Positions 1 through 7,557 of a DNA stretch of 64,000 nt are shown here, piece after piece. The notes under the pieces were generated by a model, which did not search any database, was not told the DNA's origin, and saw only the letters and a program-made list of their open reading frames with translations. The DNA comes from Acidimicrobiales bacterium (GTDB lineage Bacteria; Actinomycetota; Acidimicrobiia; Acidimicrobiales; SZUA-35), in the NCBI GenBank assembly GCA_020629155.1, contig JAHDDW010000008.1:83530-147529 (forward strand), in the 5' to 3' direction. Numbering within the stretch: position 1 is the stretch's first letter; each line of letters starts with the position of its first letter. A program made the position numbers and the translations under genes.

Positions 1-174
1 AGCAAAGGTGAAAAAACAACAATTCAAGGTTTTGTTTCTTTTGAACAGGTTGATCGCAAAGAGCGCAAAGGTTTCAATCCACAGACAAAAGAGCCAATCG
101 TTATTCCTGCATCTAAGGCTGTTAAAGTTACTGCTTTGTCTAAACTTAAAGAAGCTGGAAAAGAGTCAAAGTAA
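1..174 (+). CDS. HU-family DNA-binding protein, C-terminal part
   Basis: This is the last 57 codons of a gene that begins before the window. Read in frame 1 it gives a segment of the form GF-x-F plus a run ending NPQTKEP-IVIPASKAVKV, the DNA-binding arm and final strand of HU/IHF proteins. HU is a small basic dimer that bends DNA and compacts the nucleoid. The Pro at the arm tip (NPQT) and the IPASK motif are the diagnostic residues. The tail (KLKEAGKESK) is short and basic, without the long lysine-rich extension of mycobacterial HU. A strong terminator follows directly. Confident for the family; the N-terminus is not visible. Confidence 0.9.
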   Translation, partial: SKGEKTTIQGFVSFEQVDRKERKGFNPQTKEPIVIPASKAVKVTALSKLKEAGKESK

Positions 175-183
175 ACAGATTAC

Positions 184-222
184 AAAAGACGACTTAGAAT
201 TTGTTTCTAAGTCGTCTTTTTT
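184..222 (+). terminator. Rho-independent terminator of the HU gene
   Basis: A perfect 16-bp stem (184-199 paired with 205-220) has a 5-base loop and runs into T6 at 217-222. It lies 10 bases after the HU stop codon and separates HU from fabZ. The A-run on the left arm would also allow it to work on the other strand. Confidence 0.93.
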
Positions 223-273
223 CATTTTTGTGTTTCTATGCTTGTTCGTCATGAACACACAAAGTAGCGAACG

Positions 274-702
274 ATGACCGCATTCCCAAAACCAGCTGAT
301 TTGATCCCTCATAGAGCGCCATTCTTGCTTCTAGACGAGATAACTGCATTAGAACCTGGTGAAAAAATTCAAGCAACATGGCGTTTAACAGGTGAAGAAG
401 ACTTTTTCGCTGGCCATTTCCCAGGTCGCCCAACACTGCCTGGTGTTCTCATGGTTGAATCTTTAGCTCAAGCTGGTGCATGTAGTGTGCTATCAGTGCC
501 TGAATTTGCCGATAAACTTCCGTTGTTCGGCGGCGCTGACAAGATTAAGTTTCGTCGTCAGGTCGTGCCAGGTGAAACGTTGACGCTTACTGTTGAAATG
601 TTGAGCCTTCGAGGCCGCGCAGGCAAAGGCATAGGCAAAGCACACGTAGGAACCGAACTAGCCTGTCAAGCAGAGATACTGTTTATCTTGGTAGATTCGT
701 AG
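274..702 (+). CDS. fabZ: 3-hydroxyacyl-[ACP] dehydratase FabZ
   Basis: FabZ dehydrates 3-hydroxyacyl-ACP to trans-2-enoyl-ACP in type II fatty acid synthesis in the cytoplasm. The 142-residue protein has the family's usual length and hot-dog fold signature HFPGRPTLPGVLMVESLAQAG. The catalytic His is residue 48 and the catalytic Glu residue 62, the spacing found in known FabZ proteins. The protein opens with a typical IPHRAPFLLLDEI segment. It stands alone behind the HU terminator and has no other fab gene next to it, so it is probably transcribed from its own promoter. Assignment is secure; whether it acts on general or specialised chains cannot be read from sequence. Confidence 0.93.
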   Translation: MTAFPKPADLIPHRAPFLLLDEITALEPGEKIQATWRLTGEEDFFAGHFPGRPTLPGVLMVESLAQAGACSVLSVPEFADKLPLFGGADKIKFRRQVVPGETLTLTVEMLSLRGRAGKGIGKAHVGTELACQAEILFILVDS

Positions 703-722
703 AGCGGATTAATCCTCAATTT

Positions 723-1184
723 ATGATTGATGAATTTCAGAATATCTTAGCGACAAATTCATATGCGACGATTTCAACTGTGGATGCAACTGGGTTACCT
801 TGGGCCGCACCCGTCTGGTATGTCTATGAAAATAAAACACTCTATTGGTGGTCTTCTCAAAGCTCTCAACATTCACTTAATATCGCTTTGAACGGTTCTG
901 TTTATGTAACGATTTTTGACTCCACCCTCCCAGAAGGGAAGGGGTTAGGGGCATATTGTCGTGCGGAAGCTAGCGAGATTCAACAAAATAGACTCGAAGA
1001 AATTTGCAAGTTATACAATGCCACGACACAAGTATTTAAGCTGAACAAGGCTAACTGTTCTGGCGAAGCTCCAACCCGTTTATATCAAGCAACTATAAAA
1101 AAGGCCTGGATTAACAGTGAAAGTATAGTCAATAACCAGTATGTAGATTCAAGGGTTGAAATTCAACTAGATCGCAATTCCTAA
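723..1184 (+). CDS. Pyridoxamine 5'-phosphate oxidase-like flavin-binding protein
   Basis: This 153-residue protein resembles the split-barrel FMN-binding (PNPOx-like) superfamily. The opening has the typical pattern of a short helix, then ATISTVDATGLPWAAPVWY, in which 'G-x-P-x-x-x-P-V-W-Y' forms the first strands of the barrel, followed by a YWWSSQSSQHSLNI segment matching the phosphate-contact region. Members are flavin or F420-dependent reductases, or haem-degrading enzymes, and substrate cannot be inferred. It lies 20 bases after fabZ and may be co-transcribed. Its last 18 bases overlap the 3' end of a gene on the opposite strand. Family call good, exact function unknown. Confidence 0.7.
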   Translation: MIDEFQNILATNSYATISTVDATGLPWAAPVWYVYENKTLYWWSSQSSQHSLNIALNGSVYVTIFDSTLPEGKGLGAYCRAEASEIQQNRLEEICKLYNATTQVFKLNKANCSGEAPTRLYQATIKKAWINSESIVNNQYVDSRVEIQLDRNS

Positions 1185-1589
1185 GTTTTCTTGAGTTTTT
1201 ACTTTGTGGTAAATCAAGGCAGCTTTGATGCATTGTTTAAGTTCGTCTTCTGGAATTTGCTGGTCGAAAGTAAACCTAATAGCTCGGTTGTTTTCATAGT
1301 CGAATAGTGGGCCAAAAACCTGCTTGAATGTAGAGACTAGTTTGCTTGTGCACTTAAAATATGTGGAATATATTTCTGGCGTTTTCTCTTTCCAATCGAT
1401 CCTGATTGTGCTTCCATGTTTGGAAAGAAAACTTGGTTCGCCCCATTTCAGTGTTTCTTCCAGTTCTTCTAGCTCAAGCTCTTTAGCTGATTCGATTATA
1501 AGCCGATGGACATTTTTGATTTTAGGGCGAACGTTCTCTGGATACTTCGAATAAATATTTTCGAGTCGAGGGTCGGTTTCTAATCGCAT
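1167..1589 (-). CDS. DUF1801 (YdhG-like) protein
   Basis: The 140-residue product matches the DUF1801 fold: an early helix (ENVRPKIKNVHRLI), the characteristic 'E-T-L-K-W-G-E-P-S-F' motif near residue 60, and later FFxx-type strands with a YENNRAIRF segment. DUF1801 proteins are small alpha/beta proteins of unknown biochemical role, some linked to iron chaperone-like proteins. I place the start at the internal ATG (1589) because AGGAG lies 13 bases upstream and family homology begins there; an upstream in-frame ATG at 1625 would add 12 residues of unlike sequence. It is convergent with, and overlaps, the flavin-binding gene by 18 bases. Confidence 0.65.
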   Translation of the reverse strand: MRLETDPRLENIYSKYPENVRPKIKNVHRLIIESAKELELEELEETLKWGEPSFLSKHGSTIRIDWKEKTPEIYSTYFKCTSKLVSTFKQVFGPLFDYENNRAIRFTFDQQIPEDELKQCIKAALIYHKVKTQENLGIAI

Positions 1590-1681
1590 GATGTAAGAAT
1601 ATCTCCTGAATTGGTGTCTTGCCATCGCAGGCCAAGCGGTCTATCTGCATTCGATAGTTTGTCTGCTATGGTGCATTGAGG

Positions 1682-3061
1682 ATGAATGAACTGTCACTAC
1701 AGAGGCGCATACAGCGAGTAGGGATACGCCTCCAAGCTCGTTTGGAAGCTGGTATTGGCGACCGGTGGATTCCAATGGTGCTAAGTGCTGCATTGGCTTC
1801 TGTCGTCGGAAGTTTGGCGGTCGCTCAATTCGAAAGCCTTGCTTCTGGTCGTGAACTTGCACATCTTAAGCAGTCGATTTGGCTTATTCAACAAGGGATG
1901 TATCAAGACGCAACAGTGGTTGAAGGCAATATTGTTGAAACAAGTGGTTCGTTGCTTGTTTACCCGCTGGCTTTATTGGCTTCGGTATTTGAAGTGGAAC
2001 AGATGCTGCTGACAATGCAAGCTGTTGCTATTGGCGTCACGGTGCTTCCGCTATGGGGCGTTGCGCGTCAAGTAGTAGACTTGCGCATTGGTGCTTCAAC
2101 TGCGTTATTGCTCGCGTATGTTCTAAACCCTATAACACATCAGTTGGCTATAGAAGATTTTCATCTTGAAGTATTGGCTATCCCAGCTTTTGTTGCAATG
2201 GTGTATTTCGGCGCACGAAAAAAATGGCTTTTTTATTGGATTTGTATCGCCTGGATTTTACTTTGTCGAGCTGATTTAGGTTTAGCCGTTGCTCTATGGG
2301 GTTTCTTGCTTCTGGGTGATGGCGTCCGAAAAAGAGGCTTCTGGACTATGAGTATCGGGTTTGGATGGTCGCTCGGTTTCTTGCTTATTCTCAAACCACT
2401 CCTAGGTCAAGAGTTAGTTTTAACTTGGGGTAATTTGTTTGCTGAAGAAAACTTTGCTTTGGCTGTTGCGTTGCTCGCTCCGTTACTTTTTTTGTCGCTT
2501 ATTTCGTTTCGTCATCTCTTGCCAGCCTTGCCGTTAGCTATTCTTTATGTTGTCGCAAGCGACGATAGCGCCTATTACGATCCAACCGTTTTGCTTTTGC
2601 CGTTTGTGTTTATTGCAGCTGCGTATGCTATGAACCGTTTAGGTTATATCGGCGTCGATTCTGTCTTCCTTGATGCGAGACTGCTGCTTGCATTGGTTAC
2701 TGCTGCTCTATTCTTCTATATAGATTCATCTATAGCTTCACCGTATGCTAGACCTTGGGAATGGCGCACTCTTGATGAAACTGATAAGTCAGTGCTGCAA
2801 GCTATAGATAGTCTTGAAGACGATACGAACATTTGGGCAACAACGTCTGCTCTTGTGCCACTTGCTGATCGTGAAAATCTCGCCATTTTGGACGAACCTA
2901 TTCTTTTCTATCCCGAGTCAGCACAAGCGATTATAATCGTAGAACGAGATATTGCTCCAAGAACTGAAGAAGAGAAACAGATCTATGATCAGCGGCTAGA
3001 TCCCTTAGGATTTAGGATTGCATATGCTGCTGAAGATGTAAAACTATATCGACGTGATTAA
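1682..3061 (+). CDS. DUF2079 polytopic membrane protein
   Basis: About 459 residues with roughly ten hydrophobic segments. The conserved DUF2079 signatures are visible: an early loop with RELAHLKQSIWL, a 'EDFHLEVLAIPAF' motif (usually DFHPE) and a CRADLGLAVALWG segment (usually C-R/K-E-D). DUF2079 proteins are related in architecture to GT-C glycosyltransferases and are common in actinobacteria, but no substrate is established. The C-terminal 100 residues are soluble and probably extracytoplasmic. I take ATG 1682 as start; a TTG at 1676 is also in frame. It precedes pgsA by 26 bases, so a role in envelope lipid or glycan chemistry is a reasonable inference only. Confidence 0.7.
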   Translation: MNELSLQRRIQRVGIRLQARLEAGIGDRWIPMVLSAALASVVGSLAVAQFESLASGRELAHLKQSIWLIQQGMYQDATVVEGNIVETSGSLLVYPLALLASVFEVEQMLLTMQAVAIGVTVLPLWGVARQVVDLRIGASTALLLAYVLNPITHQLAIEDFHLEVLAIPAFVAMVYFGARKKWLFYWICIAWILLCRADLGLAVALWGFLLLGDGVRKRGFWTMSIGFGWSLGFLLILKPLLGQELVLTWGNLFAEENFALAVALLAPLLFLSLISFRHLLPALPLAILYVVASDDSAYYDPTVLLLPFVFIAAAYAMNRLGYIGVDSVFLDARLLLALVTAALFFYIDSSIASPYARPWEWRTLDETDKSVLQAIDSLEDDTNIWATTSALVPLADRENLAILDEPILFYPESAQAIIIVERDIAPRTEEEKQIYDQRLDPLGFRIAYAAEDVKLYRRD

Positions 3062-3087
3062 GGGCAGACTAAGATAACCTTAAACGT

Positions 3088-3657
3088 GTGGCTGAATCTC
3101 AAGAAAAGTATTTTACTTGGCCTAATTTCATAACAACGATACGGCTGTTTTGCATACCTTTTTTTCTGTATCTTCTCTTCGTTAAAGAAGATGCGGGTAG
3201 CGCAGCATGGCTATTGGCCGCATTAGGCTCTACTGACTGGGTTGACGGTTATATTGCGCGTCGGTTTGACTCTGTAAGCGACTTCGGGGCTTTATATGAC
3301 CCTTCTGTAGATAGATTGCTGTTTATTGTTGCTGCTCCTGCGCTTTTGCTGGTAGACGCAATGCCTCTTGCAATAGGAATAGCAGCCATCTGTCGTGAGC
3401 TGAGTATGGTTTGTGCAGCTTTCTACCTGTACCTGCGACGTGCTGAGAAATTTCCAGTTACGTGGTCAGGAAAAACAGGCACTTTTCTTTTAATGTTTGC
3501 ATTCCCGATGTTTCTTGGTGCCAGCAGCGATCTTTCATATGCATCTTTTCTCGCTATAGCCGCCTGGTTTTTTGCCATCCCAGGTCTTGTATATAGTTTC
3601 TATTCATTATTCTTTGAATATGTTCCTGCTGCTAAACGTTCCTTAGAACAAGTGTAA
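3088..3657 (+). CDS. CDP-alcohol phosphatidyltransferase (PgsA-like)
   Basis: Integral-membrane enzyme that transfers a phosphatidyl group from CDP-diacylglycerol to an alcohol such as glycerol 3-phosphate or inositol. The full catalytic motif D-x2-DG-x2-AR-x8-G-x3-D-x3-D is present from residue 50 (DWVDGYIARR through GALYDPSVD). Length (189 residues) and about five to six membrane helices fit the family. The GTG start is preceded by TAACCT seven bases upstream, a leaderless-type signal. A pgsA-like gene near gcvH, an FHA gene and a DUF151 gene matches the actinobacterial pgsA2-gcvH-garA region. Which phospholipid is made cannot be decided. Confidence 0.88.
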   Translation: MAESQEKYFTWPNFITTIRLFCIPFFLYLLFVKEDAGSAAWLLAALGSTDWVDGYIARRFDSVSDFGALYDPSVDRLLFIVAAPALLLVDAMPLAIGIAAICRELSMVCAAFYLYLRRAEKFPVTWSGKTGTFLLMFAFPMFLGASSDLSYASFLAIAAWFFAIPGLVYSFYSLFFEYVPAAKRSLEQV

Positions 3658-3727
3658 GAAGCAGATGTGACTTATTTTTTTGTTTGAAACAGCAAGAATT
3701 GTGAAATTAGCGGTAGCGTAAATCATC

Positions 3728-4111
3728 ATGGAAACACCTTCAGAGCTAAAATATTCTAAAGATCACGAATGGGTTCGTGTCGAAGATGATGGAAAACTTA
3801 GAATAGGGATAACTGATTTCGCTCAGGATGCTCTTGGCGACATAGTGTATGTCGCTTTGCCCACAGTCGAGGCGGTTGTTAGTGCGGGCGATTCTGTTAG
3901 CGAAGTTGAATCAACAAAATCAATTTCAGATATCTATGCTCCAGCAGCTGGGAAAATTGTTTCTGTTAACACTGACTTGGTTGACACGCCTGAGGCGTTA
4001 AACACCGATCCTTACGGCGACGGCTGGATTATGCTGATTGAACCAGACGCTTCTTTCGTCGCTGATAATTTATTAGATGCGCAAGCCTATGTTGCGCTAA
4101 TGGAGGTTTAA
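3728..4111 (+). CDS. gcvH: Glycine cleavage system H protein
   Basis: GcvH carries the lipoyl arm that shuttles the aminomethyl group between the P, T and L proteins of glycine cleavage. The 127-residue protein starts with the standard LKYSKDHEWVR and has the lipoylation motif VESTKSISDIYAP with Lys 64 as the lipoyl site, then the NTDLVDTPEALNTDPYGDGWI segment. It is complete. The gcvP and gcvT genes are not in this window. Its tight link to the FHA gene (2-base gap) is conserved in actinobacteria, where GarA controls 2-oxoglutarate metabolism. TAGCGT lies eight bases before the ATG. Confidence 0.95.
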   Translation: METPSELKYSKDHEWVRVEDDGKLRIGITDFAQDALGDIVYVALPTVEAVVSAGDSVSEVESTKSISDIYAPAAGKIVSVNTDLVDTPEALNTDPYGDGWIMLIEPDASFVADNLLDAQAYVALMEV

Positions 4112-4113
4112 CC

Positions 4114-4575
4114 ATGTCATGTCCTTCTTGCGGTTATGAAAATCCTTTAGGTGCACGGTTCTGTAGTTCTTGTGGTACTCCTTTAGAAGAGCGTGTTCCA
4201 ACGCACGATGTTACTGCAGCCTATGTGCCTGCTATCGATGATGATGAGAGCGACCATGGTGAAGAGCTACCTACTGGAACAACGGGAGTGTTCGTTGTTC
4301 GTAAAGGTCCTAAGCGTGGCACCAGAATCGCGTTAGATAACGACGAAGTGTCGATTGGTCGTCATCCTGATAGCGACATTTTCTTAGACGATGTTACGGT
4401 CTCTAGACATCATGCAACAGTTCGCAGAGCTGGCACAACCCATGAAGTAACCGACGGGGGAAGCATGAACGGAACTTATATTAATAAGCAGCGTCTAGAT
4501 TCTGCGGTGTTACGTGATGGCGATGTGGTGCAGATTGGCAAGTTTAAGCTTGTTTATCTTGCTGTAGGTGACTAG
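4114..4575 (+). CDS. FHA-domain regulator, GarA-like, with zinc ribbon
   Basis: 153 residues. The N-terminus is a zinc ribbon with Cys 3, 6, 17 and 20; a Thr/Asp-rich linker follows; the FHA domain occupies about residues 58-150 with VSIGRHPDSDIFLDDVTVSR-HH and SMNGTYINKQR. FHA domains bind phosphothreonine. The FHA part is very close to mycobacterial GarA (OdhI), which inhibits or activates 2-oxoglutarate-using enzymes depending on phosphorylation. The linker holds TGTTGVF, which sits where GarA has its ETTSVF kinase site, so a similar phospho-switch is plausible. A good ribosome site, GGAGG, precedes the ATG. The zinc ribbon is absent from mycobacterial GarA. Confidence 0.85.
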   Translation: MSCPSCGYENPLGARFCSSCGTPLEERVPTHDVTAAYVPAIDDDESDHGEELPTGTTGVFVVRKGPKRGTRIALDNDEVSIGRHPDSDIFLDDVTVSRHHATVRRAGTTHEVTDGGSMNGTYINKQRLDSAVLRDGDVVQIGKFKLVYLAVGD

Positions 4576-4584
4576 TTTATATCT

Positions 4585-5085
4585 ATGGCTATAGAGCTTG
4601 AATTGCTAGGGGTTAAAGTCAAAATGCCATCGAGTGCGCCTGTGCTTGTTTTGCGTGAGCGTGTAGGTTCTCGTCGGCTCTTGCCGATCTATATTGGTGG
4701 TCCCGAAGCTCATTCAATAGATTTCGCTCTTTCTGGCACAAAGATCTCTCGCCCGCTTACACATGATCTATTGTTAAATGTTATTTCTGATCTTGGTTTT
4801 AGGCTTCAACAGGTTGAAGTGACAGAGCTTCGAGAGGGCACGTTCTATGCAGATCTGGTCGTAGTAAAAGAAACGGGTGAGGTAACTCGCATTTCAGCTC
4901 GACCTTCTGACGCTATTGCAGTGGCGTGTCGCTTGCAATGCCCAATATTTGTTGACGAAGCTGTTCTTGACGAGGCTGGTCTTATCGAAGAAGAACCAGG
5001 TGAAGGTACAGACGAAGAAGATATGGTTCAGGAGCTTCGCAAGTTCCTAGATGAAGTGAACCCTGAAGATTTTCTTCCTGATTAA
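4585..5085 (+). CDS. DUF151 bifunctional nuclease-family protein
   Basis: The 166-residue product has the DUF151 core: an opening LELLGVKVKMPSSAPVLVL, then LPIYIGGPEAHSIDFAL and SARPSDAIAVACRL, the usual three conserved blocks. Some members act on DNA and RNA in vitro; in actinobacteria the gene sits beside garA and two MerR regulators, which are missing here. An acidic C-terminal tail of about 30 residues follows. The start is preceded by TAGTTT six bases upstream, so it may have its own leaderless transcript even though it is only nine bases after the FHA gene. Family secure, cellular role unknown. Confidence 0.85.
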   Translation: MAIELELLGVKVKMPSSAPVLVLRERVGSRRLLPIYIGGPEAHSIDFALSGTKISRPLTHDLLLNVISDLGFRLQQVEVTELREGTFYADLVVVKETGEVTRISARPSDAIAVACRLQCPIFVDEAVLDEAGLIEEEPGEGTDEEDMVQELRKFLDEVNPEDFLPD

Positions 5086-5131
5086 AGCGGTGTCCCTTCA
5101 GAAAAGGCTAGATACTGCTTAGAATTGTGTG

Positions 5132-7306
5132 ATGGCTTCTCCGATTGATATAACAGAGCTCAAAAATATTTCTGTTGCGAAACTTAAAGGCGTAGGGGAG
5201 AAGCGATATAAGAAACTTGCTGAGATCGAAATTCGTGATCTATACGATTTGCTTACTTATTATCCGCGCCGTTATCTAGATCGTACAAAAGAGGCAGCAA
5301 TTGCTGATCTTCTAGAAGGTGAAGAAGCCAGTATTTTTGTGACTGTCGACAATACAACAAGTCGGCGAGTGCGTGGCGGTAAAGTCATGGTCACCACCAC
5401 AGTAAGTGACGATACTGGGTCGATGAAGCTGACGTTTTTCAACCAGCGCTGGCGTGAGCGCCAACTTAGCGAAGGCACGCAAGCCATTATCTATGGCAAA
5501 TTAAGCATGTATCGTGGGCAGCGTCAAATGACAAACCCTGTTGTTGATTTGATCGGTACCCAAACAGGCAAAATAATCCCTGTGTACCCACAGTCTCAAA
5601 AAGCAAATCTACACAGCTCCAACATTTCTGAATGGGTCGCCGAAACGATGCGTCGTGTTCTGCCGCCTAAAGGGCGAGGGTTGCTTGACCCTCTTCCAGA
5701 GAATATCAAGGTCGAATACAAGCTGATTTCTCGCCAAAAAGCGTTGCAAGGTATTCATCAGCCAGAGAATATGGGTCATGTTTCTACTGCTCGTAAACGT
5801 TTAGTTTTTGACGAGCTATTTCGGATGCAGCTTGCGTTGGTGCTTCGTAAAAGGGCGATAGAGCGAACCGAAGTTGGTGCAGCCCACAGCGTTGAAGGCC
5901 CGCTACAACAGAAGTTTCAAGCTGCGTTGCCGTTTGATTTAACAAAAGCACAAGCAAAAGCTATTGGCCAGATCAATAGTGATCTAGCCCGTTCGGTGCC
6001 GATGCATCGTCTTTTGCAAGGCGATGTTGGAGCAGGTAAAACGCTGGTGGCTGTCGCCGCGATGTTAGCGGCAGTCGATGGCGGACATCAAGCTGCGCTA
6101 ATGGCTCCAACTGAAGTACTTGCTGAGCAGCATTTTGCTGGTATTAAAAAACTGCTTGCCGATTTGACGGTTGAGGACGAAGGCTCACTTTTTGCTTCAC
6201 GTCCTTTAAAAGTTGAACTGTTAAGTAATCGTGTGTCAACAGCTGAACGTAAAAGAATACTGAGTCAGCTGTTAACTGGCGATATCGATATAGCTGTCGG
6301 CACTCATGCACTGATTCAAGAAAATGTGATGTTCGCTTCGCTTGGCGTGGCAGTAATTGATGAGCAGCATCGTTTTGGTGTTGAACAGCGATCGGCGCTA
6401 CGTGAACGATCATATGCCCAGGTTTCACCCGATGTCCTTGTGATGACCGCAACGCCCATACCACGAACAGCTGCGATGACAGTATATGGAGATCTTGATA
6501 TCTCCACTCTTGACGAATTACCGCCAGGGCGAACCCCTATTGTGACAAGGTGGGTGAAAGCCTCAGGCACATTAGATCAACCTGAAGAGCTAGTCGTCTC
6601 TGAAGATTTGTCGTCGATGTGGGAAGAAATCAGAGGCGAAGTTGAAAAAGGTCGTCAGATCTATATCGTTTGTCCACTTATCGACGAGTCAGAAAAGCTT
6701 GAAGTGGCTTCTGCTGAAGCGACCTTTGAGCGCTTGGCAGCTGTTGAACTTGAAGGTCTAAAACTTGGGCTACTGCATGGTCGTTTAAAGCCAGAAGCTA
6801 AAGATGAAGTGATGAATCAGTTTCGAGCGCAATCGCTTGATGTTTTAGTGGCGACAACCGTTATCGAAGTTGGCGTTGACGTGCCGAATGCAACGGTCAT
6901 GGTGATTCTAGACGCTGATCGATTCGGCATTGCGCAGCTTCATCAACTTCGAGGTCGTGTCGGACGTGGAACGCATGCGTCACAATGTTGGCTTGTTGGT
7001 GATGCTACAACCGAAGATGGGCAGGCTCGTTTGCAGGCACTAGTCGATAGTACCGACGGTTTTGAACTCGCAGAAGTCGATCTTGATCTGCGTGGTGAAG
7101 GAACAATCTTGGGAGAGCGGCAAAAAGGCCGTAATGACCTTAAATTAGCGTCGCTGCGTCGTGATCGAAACGTTGTTATACAAGCACGAAATTGTGCAAT
7201 AGCTGTGGTCGATGCTGATCCGCAACTTGCATCGCATCAAGAGCTTGCAGTTGAACTGGCCCTTTTCCTAGAAGAGGGCGATGCCGAGTTTTTGCTAAAA
7301 AGCTAA
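5132..7306 (+). CDS. recG: ATP-dependent DNA helicase RecG
   Basis: RecG remodels stalled replication forks and Holliday junctions. About 724 residues: an N-terminal OB-fold wedge domain (roughly 20-250, with LKGVGEKRYKKLAEI at the start), then two helicase lobes. Visible motifs are Walker A GDVGAGKT near residue 297, APTEVLAEQH (Ia), DEQHRFGVEQR near 410 (the RecG form of motif II), TATPIPRT (III) and HQLRGRVGRG (VI). Length is close to usual. I choose ATG 5132 because TAGAAT ends six bases upstream; a GTG directly before it would add one residue. Complete, no odd features. Confidence 0.97.
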   Translation: MASPIDITELKNISVAKLKGVGEKRYKKLAEIEIRDLYDLLTYYPRRYLDRTKEAAIADLLEGEEASIFVTVDNTTSRRVRGGKVMVTTTVSDDTGSMKLTFFNQRWRERQLSEGTQAIIYGKLSMYRGQRQMTNPVVDLIGTQTGKIIPVYPQSQKANLHSSNISEWVAETMRRVLPPKGRGLLDPLPENIKVEYKLISRQKALQGIHQPENMGHVSTARKRLVFDELFRMQLALVLRKRAIERTEVGAAHSVEGPLQQKFQAALPFDLTKAQAKAIGQINSDLARSVPMHRLLQGDVGAGKTLVAVAAMLAAVDGGHQAALMAPTEVLAEQHFAGIKKLLADLTVEDEGSLFASRPLKVELLSNRVSTAERKRILSQLLTGDIDIAVGTHALIQENVMFASLGVAVIDEQHRFGVEQRSALRERSYAQVSPDVLVMTATPIPRTAAMTVYGDLDISTLDELPPGRTPIVTRWVKASGTLDQPEELVVSEDLSSMWEEIRGEVEKGRQIYIVCPLIDESEKLEVASAEATFERLAAVELEGLKLGLLHGRLKPEAKDEVMNQFRAQSLDVLVATTVIEVGVDVPNATVMVILDADRFGIAQLHQLRGRVGRGTHASQCWLVGDATTEDGQARLQALVDSTDGFELAEVDLDLRGEGTILGERQKGRNDLKLASLRRDRNVVIQARNCAIAVVDADPQLASHQELAVELALFLEEGDAEFLLKS

Positions 7307-7394
7307 CCAACATAGAATATAGGATAACTAGATGGTTGATTTCAAGCTGATTCAGGTTGTCATTGTCACGAAAGTGGGAATCTCTGCTGACAAG

Positions 7395-7414
7395 ATCCCC
7401 GATTTCTCGGGGAT
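7395..7414. other. GC-rich hairpin in the recG-OmpA gap
   Basis: A perfect 8-bp inverted repeat (ATCCCCGA / TCGGGGAT) with a four-base loop lies about 90 bases after recG. No T-run follows on either side, so it is not a standard terminator. The rest of 7307-7557 shows no gene. Confidence 0.5.
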
Positions 7415-7557
7415 GACTATCTTGGAATCAAGAGAGAGCAAAAATAGATAGCTAGATAGGTAGATATTCCAACTGTGCTTAAATTATGTTGTCTGTGAAA
7501 CTTTTTGCTTAAACGTAGCTATAGTTGGATCATTCTTGACCGACAAAGGTGTGGCTA

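Noticed and set aside
8..277. 89-codon frame at the left edge
   Set aside because: Frame 1 encodes the HU C-terminus over the same bases, and this frame runs through the terminator hairpin.
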